NCBI GenBank assembly: GCA_010094025.1
Contig: ML991811.1
Coordinates: forward strand, 230,511 to 294,510
Origin: Viridothelium virens
Lineage: Eukaryota > Ascomycota > Dothideomycetes > Trypetheliales > Trypetheliaceae
Direction of reading: 5' to 3'
Length of the DNA: 64,000 nucleotides
Below, in pieces: positions 25,414 through 35,485 of the stretch; position 1 is the stretch's first letter; every line of letters starts with the position of its first letter. The position numbers and the translations under genes are program-made. The notes beneath the pieces were generated by a model, which saw only the letters and a program-made list of their open reading frames with translations, did no database searches and had not been told where the DNA came from.

Positions 25414-26227
25414 GGGTAATACTCTGGAATCCCGACGTTTCGCAGATCTGCATGCAAAGGGATGTCAGATGCTACCCGTATTCTCAGCTTTACTTACGAT
25501 GAACAACGAGTCTCGACATGCTCGCAAGGCATCTCTCTCTCATCAAACTAGTGAGTGATCGTGACAGACTATGATCCTGACGCTATCTACTTCTATGTGG
25601 TTGAATATTATGGACAGTCATTCAGCAATATGTGTTCATTCAGTTCGGCAGTCGAAATCAGGTGCGCTGCATAAATAGTTGTGCAATCGATATCATGCCT
25701 CCATATTGACCCAGCTGATCCTGTAGAGTAACTTACGAGATTCCTGAAATCCACAACCTACGTTTGACCTTTCAACTCCTTATGGCTAGATGATTACACA
25801 GCTCTTACTGCGTCGAAGACGCTCTGGGCAGCAAATGTACCGGCTGAGTAATTAGAAATTGGCGGTTGTATCTCTGAATAAAATAGCTGTAACCAGGATT
25901 TCCTTAACATGGGCCAACAAGGTCATAACAATAAAGTTGAGGTAACATTGTATTGATTACCAGTTGAGGAAACCCCCCTCTTCGGTAAGGTAGGTTCCAT
26001 AGTGAAAGCTACCCATCACCAAAGTTTCCTTATGAAAAGTGCTAAGCGATCCACGCTATTTTAATTTCAAACCTGGTCAAACTTCAGTCTAATGACCTAA
26101 TGGAGGCCAAACCATGGGTCACAGAGGAAAGGATTACAAAGAGCTTGGAGGGGCGTTTGTCTCCTCCTCTAGATAAACAAGATAAACAGAAGATTTTCCA
26201 GCAAGTCGCTTTCTGCCCCAAATTATC
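25414..26227. other. Intergenic with a single MITE arm
   Basis: No gene seen; contains the repeat arm at 25904..25994. Confidence 0.5.
25904..25994. repeat. Single arm of the foldback MITE of 3842..4026
   Basis: Matches the right arm of the element at 3842..4026 over about 90 bases (TTAACATGG, CAATAAAGTTGAGGTAACAT, TACCAGTTGAGGAA, CGGTAAGGTA) with scattered changes. No facing second arm lies to its left, so this copy is a half element or deletion remnant. Confidence 0.82.
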
Positions 26228-26797
26228 CTACAAAATGTCATACTCGTTGCACTTTATTGGCACCGGTGCGCCGGCCTCAGTGCCCATCTTCTCGATACAC
26301 CTCTTCGGGTAGCTCCCCAATCGGCCCTGCGCCTTCCACTCATACCTATCCGGGCTATTGCTGAGGTAGACAAAGTTCCACTCCTGGATGCTAGAGCACT
26401 GGTAGAGCTGATGTCTCAGCCCGAGACCATCGTTGTCCAGCAGTTCCGGCACCCAGTCACGTCCAGCGATGAGGAAGCGGTTTGACCGCTTATAGACCTC
26501 GCAGCGGTGAACAGGTGATTTGATGTATCCGTCTACGGCTCGGGTTGGATCGAAGGCAACTGTCGTGTCGGGAGACTCGACTTCGATCTGCGTCTCGGTG
26601 GTCGTTACCGTGACGGGATATTCGGTGAAAATCTGTGTCTCCATGGTCGTGATGGTGCCGATTAAGCCGAGAAAATTGTGCGTCGTTGTTGTCGTTTCCG
26701 TAACGGTAGCGTCACTGGCCACGAAAGGGGTCATGGTGCTTGACAAGAAGAGGATGGTAGTCAGAGTGACTGCCATTGAAAATGCGTTAGCCTTCAT
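26228..26797 (-). CDS. Small secreted cysteine-containing protein, unknown
   Basis: Single exon, 189 aa. N-terminal signal peptide (MKANAFSMAVTLTTILFL, cleavage likely near VAS-DA). A Thr-rich stretch follows (TVTETTTTTH, VTVTTTETQ), then a compact C-terminal half with four cysteines (HRCEV, YQCSS, KRCIE, IKCNE) that could form two disulfides, and aromatic-rich YEWKAQGRLGSYPKRC. No known domain recognised. Size, secretion and paired Cys fit effector-like or wall-associated small secreted proteins; that is inference only. Confidence 0.65.
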   Translation of the reverse strand: MKANAFSMAVTLTTILFLSSTMTPFVASDATVTETTTTTHNFLGLIGTITTMETQIFTEYPVTVTTTETQIEVESPDTTVAFDPTRAVDGYIKSPVHRCEVYKRSNRFLIAGRDWVPELLDNDGLGLRHQLYQCSSIQEWNFVYLSNSPDRYEWKAQGRLGSYPKRCIEKMGTEAGAPVPIKCNEYDIL

Positions 26798-27500
26798 CTT
26801 GACTGGAAAAAAACCAGGAAGGCTCTCAGATCTGTTGGATGTAGCTGTGCACGCTTAGTCTGGAGGAGATTGTGAGTTGATTGCTTTTTCTAAGAATTGA
26901 GAGGGGCCTGGGCAAGCTGCCCTTTTATCAGGCTTGAGTATACTAATGGACCTGGTATTGCACTACTGATTGTACGGTACTACTTCTTTCCAAAGAAGCA
27001 TATTTTGCTGAGGAACTCTCCAACCTCAAGACTCTGGAGCGCTGACCGTAAATGGCCTCTTATACATTTCAAAATCCCAACGCGAGATTCCTTGTTATAC
27101 GTATTTTTGATGCCGGAGAGGCGACCAGTATGTTAGCGGTGGACCTCTCGCGTCGGACCTACTCATGCTTCGCAAAGCGTTGTGAGAAGGCGTGCAAGGT
27201 CCTCTTACCTCAAACCTAGCTACCTTGATTGAGGATCGTACCGATAAAGCTACTCATAGAAAGTGGGCTTTCCCTCTCCCTGACGTGGGGTGATGACCCT
27301 GAGGCCTGCGTTTGATTAGTCAGCAACCCGCGATCAAGCAGGAGCGCGTCAGGGGCACACTAGAATTGTGTTTTGCCCTACAAACCCCTTTTGCTCGCGT
27401 CTTGTCGAGCTCTAGACGGAATGAAATCTGCGGCTCTGCTAATTCATGACTGGCATCAGATGCATTACCTCGACTTGTCCCTGTAGCATCGGTGGTGCCA
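26798..27500. other. Divergent intergenic region
   Basis: Upstream of both the small secreted protein and the NodB protein; no gene seen. Confidence 0.4.
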
Positions 27501-28286
27501 ATGCCTCCCGCATTCAGTCTCTTTCGCCTGCCCTCGAGGTTACACAGTAGAGCTCGTCGCTCGAGAATGGTAACACTGCTCGCTCTCGCGCTCGTCTTGT
27601 GCTTCCTACTTGGTCCAATTTACTTGATATATAAGCCTCCTGGCTTTCTTATCCGCCACTTTCAACGCCGGTGGTCAGATGTGCTCTGGCGAGTTCCAGT
27701 CTCTTCTAATGTCATTGCTCTTACCATTGATGATGGCCCTTCCGAATATACCGACGAGATCATGCAGATTTTAAAAGAGAATGATGCATCTGCCACCTTT
27801 TTCGTCATTGGATCCCAGGTTGCAGGCCGAGAACAGATACTACAAGATTTAATACAGGACGGAAATGAGCTAGGAAATCACGCAATGCATGATGAGCCAT
27901 CACGTTCGCTAAGCGATGCTGCTCTTATCGAACAAATCCAGACCGTGGAGGAAATGCTGCGCACGGCCTATAGCTACGTTGGCAAGGAGCCTCCAAAATA
28001 TTTCCGACCGGGCTCGGGTTTCTTTAGCAACAGGATGCGCACGATGGCAGCCAGATTAGGGTATCACATCGTCCTTGGCAGCATCTACCCTCACGATCCG
28101 CAAATTCCGTATTGGCGAGTCAATGCCAAGCATATTTTGAGCATGTTACAGCCCGGCGGAATCATCATTTGCCATGATCGAAGACCGTGGACAGCTCCGA
28201 TGTTGCGAAATGTACTTCCTGAGATCCGACGTAAAGGTTATCGGATCGTCACGATCACAGAATTACTGAAAGAAGGCAAGACGTAA
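27501..28286 (+). CDS. Membrane-anchored polysaccharide deacetylase (NodB domain)
   Basis: Single exon, 261 aa. Start taken at the ATG giving MPPAFSLF. A basic N-tail is followed by one transmembrane anchor (about residues 24-44). NodB domain: motif 1 TIDDGPSEYT (D77, D78), motif 2 GNHAMHDEPS (H127), motif 3 RPGSGFFS, late motif IICHDRRPW. These enzymes remove N-acetyl groups from chitin or related chains with a bound metal. Motif 2 is not the usual H[ST]xxH: the second His position is Asp131, giving a D-H-D metal set. The pattern recurs in a fungal subgroup whose substrate is unclear. Type II membrane protein of the secretory route is likely. Confidence 0.85.
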   Translation: MPPAFSLFRLPSRLHSRARRSRMVTLLALALVLCFLLGPIYLIYKPPGFLIRHFQRRWSDVLWRVPVSSNVIALTIDDGPSEYTDEIMQILKENDASATFFVIGSQVAGREQILQDLIQDGNELGNHAMHDEPSRSLSDAALIEQIQTVEEMLRTAYSYVGKEPPKYFRPGSGFFSNRMRTMAARLGYHIVLGSIYPHDPQIPYWRVNAKHILSMLQPGGIIICHDRRPWTAPMLRNVLPEIRRKGYRIVTITELLKEGKT

Positions 28287-29568
28287 TCTGTCGAGTTGTA
28301 GAGGAAATCTAAACTCTCTCGTCAATAATACCTTTTTCTTCCAATGATACCGACAGTCTAAATGCATGGAGGTCATGCAGCATTGCAGCCTAAGCCTCAC
28401 GTGGAACCTGAACGACTGCGGTACTAGTTCTGCAAGAAACTCAAAAACACTTCTGATGGAATTACGAGTTCACAGAGACTTTGAGCGATTCATCATCGCA
28501 GATCCGTGAGGAGAGCTCTGATATTTTGTGGGTATCTTCTGCAATCTTCAAAATCGAAGGCAAAGATGGAATGCGCAGGATCAATCACAAGCCACATAGA
28601 GAAAGGCTGGCCTCTGATCATCCGTTACCGGTATCGACTTGTACCTGGCGTTTCGGTATCATACGGAATGTTTCCAAACCTTTCCTTGTTTCTGTGTCTT
28701 GCCTCACGTCGAAGGAGCAATGGTACCTTTCTGTCTGGACCAATCGTTCCGGGAACTTGGGGAGCGGCCGAGCTTGCCCACAAGATTTGGTATTCTCTTT
28801 CGCAGTTTGATGGGCAGTCGGTCTAACATTCCTCCTGGCTCTTGCGATTACTCTACCGCACGTATGCAGGGTGGAATGACAAAGCTCACTGGAATGTGAA
28901 TTTGGTGGCTTCTCTGAAGACTGTTTTCGATTTTCGCTCTAAACTTAAGATGGGCCCCCTAAGGAGACCTATCGTCTCAGCACTAGTATCAAGGTTACCC
29001 CAAAGGGAGCGATGATACTATCGATGACCTAGTCATTCAGAGATCGATCAGCAACCTGCATAGCACGATCGTGCGGTTGGAAAAATATTGGAGCCATATT
29101 TCAGATTCTGTGGGGTTCGGAAAAGCGGATCCAACGAGAAAAGTACGATGACGGAAGCGACTTTGCGGAGTAAGCCGGGGAACATGACGAGGTTGGACAG
29201 ACAAAAGACCACAGATACAAGTCTCTTAGTATTAGCCGGTCATTGGATCTCGTGCTCAAGGTAGAATATCCGGCGCAATAAGTTGAGCAAGAAAGGTTCG
29301 AGCAGGCCGTCGAAGTAGCTGGAATTTTAAGATGAAGTGAATTCGTTGTGATAAGACTTACGGAGATAGCATAGATACATTAGACACGTTATCATCAGCC
29401 TATCTGAATTTTATCTACATCAATGTCCTGTACTTCTCCCACCGACAGCGTCAGCCCAATCGTACTTTTATTCGGTCCTCCTATTCTTGACAGATCAAAC
29501 TACATTACATTTGCATTACAATCTCATTAGGGTTTCGTTAGAAGCTTCACTCAGTGAGTTCAGCAGCA
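28287..29568. other. Gene-free stretch of 1.3 kb
   Basis: 3' flanks of convergent genes. Overlapping open frames at 28481..28899 resemble no family I recognise and shift frame repeatedly; a decayed gene is possible but not supported. Confidence 0.35.
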
Positions 29569-30951
29569 TCAATAATCTTCGTGTGGGGCAAATCTCAACT
29601 CTGCCGCTCCAACATCAAATACAGCCACGACGTTCTGCAAAAACACGTCTCCCAGAATAAAAGGCCCTTCTCCACCCGCCTGAATTCCTGTCAAGCACAA
29701 GCCAGTCGTCGGGTCTACCTCGCTTTGGAAGATTAAGTCGACAGGGTTCACGTTGAAGGTCGTCCCGTTGATGTTAACACCAAAGGTGGGTGCAGTTGCC
29801 TGGCAGTCAACAAAGAATGCACCTTCATCTTCGACATATTCGGCCGAGGGCTCAAAGGCCTCGTTGATATCGATGGCCAGTTCGTCTGGTAGATACACGA
29901 GCGTGGTGCCACTGTCGACAATGGTGGGGAAATCTGAGGTGACATCAATTCCTTGGCGGCCATTGCGGAAGGACCGGCGACTCGCAGCGGCGGGTGTGAT
30001 AGTGAAGCCGTCAGGCGTGATGGTGTAAAACGAGTACTGCGAGGTGGTTTGGGGGTCATCGACGATCTCGAGGACCTCAATCGGGGTACTGACGAAGCTA
30101 CTGTTGTCGACGGAGACTGGAGGTAGCCCACCAAATGCAATGTAGCCTCCTGAAGACGGGGCGCGCTCGAGGGCTAAGCTGAACATGGGTGCGACGAGGC
30201 TTTCGTTAATGGCAGTGGTGAAGATTGAGTTGTACTCGACGGTATCGCCCGGTACGTCGGCGGCAGGGTTGTCGCCGGCATAGGCACTGGTCAAAGCTGG
30301 ATAGGCAAGGCCGATGAGACCAGACGAGATGCCGTCGCCCTCCCAGAAGGCGTAGTTGACAAGAGCGACCTCTTGATTGGTAACCTTGATACCGGCAATG
30401 GTTACATCTTCATAGCCCAGAACACCAGTGAGGGTCTCGCCATCTCCGTAGGAGATGTTGAAGTTTTCGTTGGCAATCTGGCCATTATCAAACGTACCGT
30501 TGAACAAAGGGCCAAAATTACAAGTGGACTGCGGTTGGTCGGCGCCCGTCTCGTCGACACATTGGAAGCTAGACTGGGCAAGCCATGTGTCGGAACTTCC
30601 AGTGTCTAGAATGACGGTTACAGGGGTAGTGTCGGCGAACTGAATCTGAACGTCGTATTCGGTGCCTCCTTCGATAGATTGCAATGGGGCCGTTCCCACC
30701 GCGTAGGCACCATTTTCTTGCTTGCCACTCCGCATTGCTTTCAGGTACCGAAAGCTGCGCGAATCCCCAGAGTTTTTCCTCGTAAGTGTGGCATGATTGT
30801 CTGTAAACTTGTTCGGAGTAGCATCACGGGTGGCTACAGCGGACTTTGTCGAAACCTTGAAGCCATTGGAAGATCTCTTGGCAATCGGACTCGCTTCTAT
30901 TGAAGACAAAAAGCCAAGCAATAATAGAATCGATGATTTTTTGAAAGCCAT
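29569..30951 (-). CDS. Secreted aspartic protease, pepsin family A1
   Basis: Single exon, 460 aa. Signal peptide (MAFKKSSILLLLGFLSSIEA), a propeptide rich in Lys/Arg to about residue 85, then the bilobal protease. First active site ILDTGSSDTWLA (D116), flap region SYGDGETLTGVLGYEDV, second active site FPTIVDSGTTLVYLP (about 343), C-terminal GPFILGDVFLQNVVAVFDV. Cys pairs (FQCV with STCN; VDCQ with GLCL) fit the fold. No C-terminal GPI-type hydrophobic tail, so probably free in the medium or wall. It stands divergent to the UstYa-like gene 625 bases away. Confidence 0.93.
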   Translation of the reverse strand: MAFKKSSILLLLGFLSSIEASPIAKRSSNGFKVSTKSAVATRDATPNKFTDNHATLTRKNSGDSRSFRYLKAMRSGKQENGAYAVGTAPLQSIEGGTEYDVQIQFADTTPVTVILDTGSSDTWLAQSSFQCVDETGADQPQSTCNFGPLFNGTFDNGQIANENFNISYGDGETLTGVLGYEDVTIAGIKVTNQEVALVNYAFWEGDGISSGLIGLAYPALTSAYAGDNPAADVPGDTVEYNSIFTTAINESLVAPMFSLALERAPSSGGYIAFGGLPPVSVDNSSFVSTPIEVLEIVDDPQTTSQYSFYTITPDGFTITPAAASRRSFRNGRQGIDVTSDFPTIVDSGTTLVYLPDELAIDINEAFEPSAEYVEDEGAFFVDCQATAPTFGVNINGTTFNVNPVDLIFQSEVDPTTGLCLTGIQAGGEGPFILGDVFLQNVVAVFDVGAAELRFAPHEDY

Positions 30952-31575
30952 GATTACCGGACAATGACTTGATAGTCCTTAGAATAGAGTATGGCCTACC
31001 TTTGCAACTTCTCCACAGAAAGAGGGAACAGGCATTCTACTTGTACTGAAGCCATATCTGAGCTCGAGCACGATGACGCATTCGTCGGCACCCAGGTAGG
31101 CGTTTTCTGCATCTACCCTTGGCATCGTCCCGACTGTTGGAAGGAAATTGGCATGTAGCCGGTGTGCAATGCCCTACAGCACCTATCATGGATGCGACCG
31201 AAAAGGCAGGCCGCCAAGAAAGACCCTTGAAGATCCGCTGCTCCGCAAATACTCGTGGAATAGCCTGGAAGCCCGCAGGGGATTTTATCAAGAAGATGAT
31301 TGTAGAGGTAATGGATGTGCGATAGCTAGGCTTAAGGGGGAAGATGATGTGCGGATAGAGAGATGTTTTCGTCCAACGAGAAGCAAAGTCTTGGCAAAAC
31401 GGCCGCGGCAACTTCTCAGCGTCAGGGTCTATCGCTTGCCTGGCGATATCGCGAGTCCAGAAAATCGCGTCATTGTACATACGGCACGGAACAGACGGGG
31501 TGTGCTACATTGCGACTTTCTGCAGAGTCGCGTGTCTCCGTCGCTCGTTTCCTGCTCTTATCCTCTGCCAGGACC
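30952..31575. promoter_or_regulatory. Divergent promoter region, protease / UstYa-like gene
   Basis: About 620 bases between two divergent secretory-pathway genes. No gene seen; no specific operator identified. Confidence 0.4.
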
Positions 31576-32587
31576 ATGCCACGTCGCGAAGAATATCAGT
31601 ACGACCCCATAAATCTTGACGATACCGGCACCGCGTCATCTTTACCACGCGAGCAAGCACGACGAAACTTCGGAGGATTTGGTCAATTCATCAAATCTCT
31701 GCAAGTTGCCGCCTCTGAAAGAAATGGCGGCAACGGATCGTCACGGTCATGGGGCGTGGCTCTGCTCCTATCCTTTGTGTTCAACGTAATGCTCGTTGCC
31801 GCACTTGCGCAAATGTACCGGAAAACGAAGAAGCCTGATGCTTCTCTATATGGTACGTGAGGTCCGCATAAGCACTTGACAATCGCTAATCGCTATGTAG
31901 CCCAATTACCTTGGACCAAGGCAAATTACGAATTCAATTCCTTCTACGGGTCTGCTGGAGCCAGCGCGGAACATGAGAAGAAAGCAGACAACATGTGGGA
32001 AGCGTATACCGCGTCAGGAGTCGTGGCCATCAGGAAAAGTGAAGCTGAAGCATGGCAATTGCCCACAGCTCAAGACTTTCCCTGGGATAAGGACTACAGT
32101 GTCTATCACATCAGTGGCATGCAGAGCCTGCATTGTCTGGTAAGATGATTCGTTTGCTGACGTCTTCTCGGAAGCCGATACTGACAAGATTGAACAGAAA
32201 AAGATGCGACGCTCCGTTGTCCTTGCCCATCGCCAAGAACCGCAAAGCGACGATTACGCTGACCTCCTTCACTGCTTTGACATGATCCGTCAAGATATTC
32301 TATGTCACGCCGACGATACCCTGATGTACACGGCACCGGCGGGCGAACAGCTGGAAACGGGAGAAGGTCAGGTACGTGTTTGCAGAGACTGGAGCAAGCT
32401 AGAGGAGTGGTACGACGATAACACGGCCTGCTTTGCATACACCAACAAGACTGAAGGCGTGACGGATGAGCTGCAGCAATACAAATATTGCCCTAAGGGC
32501 TCGAAATTCGCTCCCGCAATGAGAGCTCATTTTGGACTTCCGGACGACTGGTACGAGGAGCCGGCAGAGACAGTGTCCCCATACTGA
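31576..32587 (+). CDS. UstYa-like (DUF3328) membrane protein with atypical motifs
   Basis: Join 31576..31852, 31901..32139, 32198..32587, giving 301 aa. DUF3328 proteins are single-pass oxidases that cyclise or oxidise RiPP-type peptides and other metabolites, each with two HxxHC motifs. Cytosolic N-tail with YDPINLDD, a transmembrane helix (about 59-81), then the conserved lumenal part: W-rich PWTKANYEF, DKDYSVYHISGMQSLHCL, LLHCFDMIRQDILCHADDTL, a VCRDWSKLEEW segment. Motif 1 reads QSLHC (Q167 for the first His), motif 2 DLLHC (D194 for the first His); both HC pairs (170/171, 197/198) remain. No tyrosinase or precursor-peptide gene is visible nearby. Confidence 0.85.
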
Positions 32588-34247
32588 AGGGCGCATAACA
32601 CAGGTCATGAAGAAGCATTCTGCAAACTGTATTCACGACTCAATCAGGACGGAGTCGTCGTCTCAATAGCGGCTATTGAAGGCCAACGATAAGGCTTCCA
32701 GGTATCTACATCGGAGTTTCTGAAGGCACGTTGTGTTGGCTCAGCTCCTGCACTAAGCTCAATCTGAGGACGCGTCACAAATCCTCACTGTCTCATGTCC
32801 ACTGCGCGATTATCTGGCTTGGGAGGGCCGTTAAGTTCTTGTGAAGAGGCCAATCAAGTATAAACCTGTCCCCTGGTCTGAATGGGCACCTTCGCCTCGT
32901 CAATACAGTGCTTTGTCGCTGTAGGTTTGACCTCGGATCTGGCCTTGTCTCTCCACTTCTCAAATGGGAGGAGGATACCGTTGGGATCATGAAGATAGCC
33001 AAGGCTGCAGCGGCAGACCACAATTTTGCGGGTATTGCGAACCACCCTTGGTCGGATCCGCCCTTGCGCAACCGAGAACTGGCTCCTGAAGTGCTCCTCT
33101 CCTGTTCGAGATACGCGTCGGATCTTGCGCAGGAGGAGAGGGTGTAAATTCAATGAATCGAGGTGAGCTGAAGCAGCTGAGCATTTCGTGGAGAAGCAAG
33201 GGTGCAGAGGTAGCGAGAAGAGTCAATAGAAGTCTTAAGTCCAGCTTTGGGAGTCTTGAAGATTGGGAGTTCATGATTTCGCACACGCTGGTTTCCTCTA
33301 CCGTGCTCAACGATTTTCCAAATCATTCTCATCTTCACTGATTAGCGACTCAGCTCCCTATCTTTGAGCCGTACTACAGATTCTCCCATCGCTCTTTTCT
33401 AGCATTCACAATGGTTTATTTTATTTATTTGTCTAACATTGATTGGAGCCCTATCAGTAACCTCACGTGGTGTTAGTTCTGTCGTCCCTCGTCGCGCAGC
33501 GCCGTGTCGCTGAGTCTACAGCATCTTCACCCATATTGCGCTATGTCCTGAGAATCTCATAGCTCGACGACTTGACATCGGGAAGCGTTGTTCAGTTTCA
33601 TAGCGGCCCGTCATACCCTAGTCAGACTTATGTGGGTCGTTTAAGTATTACAGCCTTGGCTATCCCAGTGATCTGCGTCGACCGCTCAATTTTGAAGGAT
33701 ATGAGTCGGAGCAAGGTCGACGAAGGGGTGCAAGATAGCAAAGCTACCTTAGCTTCGCTACATTGACATCCGTTTGCGAAGCTCAAGCAATGCTTATGAA
33801 TCCACCAAAGACTTCGTAGCCGCGCATGGGGGGTTTCCTAAACCGATCGTGACTTCCTAAACAGTGTATGTCCTGTTTACTGACCGTCCCAAAATTTTTG
33901 GTTCAAATGTCTACGGTATTTTCTCAAACTACCGTCCGAGTTCTGACGACTGAGGCACATAAGGATCGGTAAGGTCTGCTGAAGGAGGCTGCGCAGCACT
34001 GATCCGTAACGTCATCAACCTTCATGGCTACATCATCGCTTAAAGAATGAGTCTTACATGGTCCTGAGGAGTCACTTCAACATCACCTGGGAAAGAACCC
34101 GGTTCACCTGACTTCAGCGCCGCGATACCCCGCATACGTCACTATTGACTTCCAAGCCGAAGCTTCTCTGGGTCAAAACAGGTCAGGCAGTCGCAATCCA
34201 TTTCTTTCTATTCCATTCACTATTGCTGTCAAACACGTGCCATAAGA
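32588..34247. other. Gene-free stretch of 1.66 kb
   Basis: No gene recognised on either strand. Confidence 0.35.
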
Positions 34248-35120
34248 ATGTCCGAGGCACAGACGGCTCCGAGCTCCACCCACGTCGCTCCGGTACAAGT
34301 TCCTCGTATAGCAATAAAATACTGTACCCAATGTAAATGGATGCTTCGAGCTGCATATGTGCGTTGCCGTCTCACTTTTCCTAAATTGTCTTCATTGCTG
34401 ACTGTACCTGGATGGTTAGTTTGGCCAAGAACTTCTCTCAACGTTCGGCACGACCATTGGTGAGGTTGCTCTCATACCCGCTACAGGAGGTATCTTCACC
34501 GTGAAACTGGTAAATGCCCGTTTCTTTAGTTCCTAAGAAGATTCACTATCAATCAAGCAAGTAGCGTTCATCACTGAAGAAGCATTTGTGATCCCGATGT
34601 TTTTTATATCACAGCCTGGTCCTCCTCCTTTACTGTCTTGAGTGCAAATCTTTTCCAATTCACTTGTTTCGACTAAACTAAGATTGCCTGCTTACGTCGC
34701 TTAGCTTCACAACCTACGCATTGCCACTAGCCAGCCAGCCACTTCTGTCTCCTCCGCTATTGAATCCTCTGGGTCCGGCATCAACGACCACGCCGACCAG
34801 TCTTCCCAAGAGGCTTCAATTCGCGAAGTACTAATCTGGGACCGTAAAGCTGAAGGAGGATTTCCAGGTGAGTTAATTTATGCCTAAATGAACAATGCCT
34901 TGGATAAGCCACCAAAGAATTGATGTCAATCTTCTGTGCTTCAGAGACAAAGGTCCTCAAACAGCGGATACGCGATCATTTAGAACCAGACAGAAATCTA
35001 GGACATTCAGATACGAAGGAGAAGCAGAAAGCTAGTCAGGCAAAAGAGCAGGATAACAAGCAAGGTGAAGATGAAGGAGAGGAGAGCGGTAAGATAGAGG
35101 AGTGCGAAGATTGCAAGTAG
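34248..35120 (+). CDS. Rdx/selenoprotein-W-like CxxC protein
   Basis: Join 34248..34358, 34420..34509, 34705..34867, 34945..35120, giving 179 aa. Family fold is thioredoxin-like with a redox CxxC motif; here IKYCTQCKWMLRAAY with C26 and C29, so a Cys form and not a selenoprotein. Then FGQELLSTFGTTIGEVALIP and ATGGIFTVKL; across a Ser-rich insert REVLIWDRKAEGGFPETKVL, KQRIRDHLEP and NLGHSD, the classic SelW C-terminal motifs. An acidic-basic tail (EKQKASQAKEQDNKQG) follows. Precise function is unknown; a role in redox handling is inferred. The 195-nt intron before exon 3 is the least certain join; the rest is strong. Confidence 0.88.
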
Positions 35121-35485
35121 GACTTGTCGAGATGGGGGCCAGTATTATGTATGCATTTTGACTTCCCTGTCGATCTTTGAAAAGAACCGCTGAATCCTGG
35201 GCGTGAACAACCTCCGTTCGTGGGCTAGGAGAATATGAACGAGAGTTTTTCGCACCGCACAGGTCTTGCGGGTAAGTCTGCCCCACTGACATGGAATAGG
35301 CAGGCTCTGCTAATTCATCAACACAGTGCAATGATCAAAGTGAATGAATGGAATGTTCATCTTCAAGTATCAAGAATATAATTTTAACGACAGGTTTGAG
35401 CTATGTCAGAGTTAATATTGCGCCTCATTTGGCCTTCCGTCTCTTGTCTCATCAACTTTCTTCAGCATGCGTCTTCTTCATCGTA
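35121..35485. other. Intergenic, 3' flanks of convergent genes
   Basis: No gene seen. Confidence 0.4.

Noticed and set aside
28481-28899. Possible decayed gene in overlapping short frames
   Set aside because: No family motif recognised and no consistent frame; composition alone is not enough.
29288-29310. GGTTCGAGC resembling a tRNA B box
   Set aside because: No A box and no cloverleaf around it.
33826-33860. GGGGGGTTTCCT similar to the outer part of the foldback MITE
   Set aside because: Only about 12 bases match; the rest of the arm is absent.
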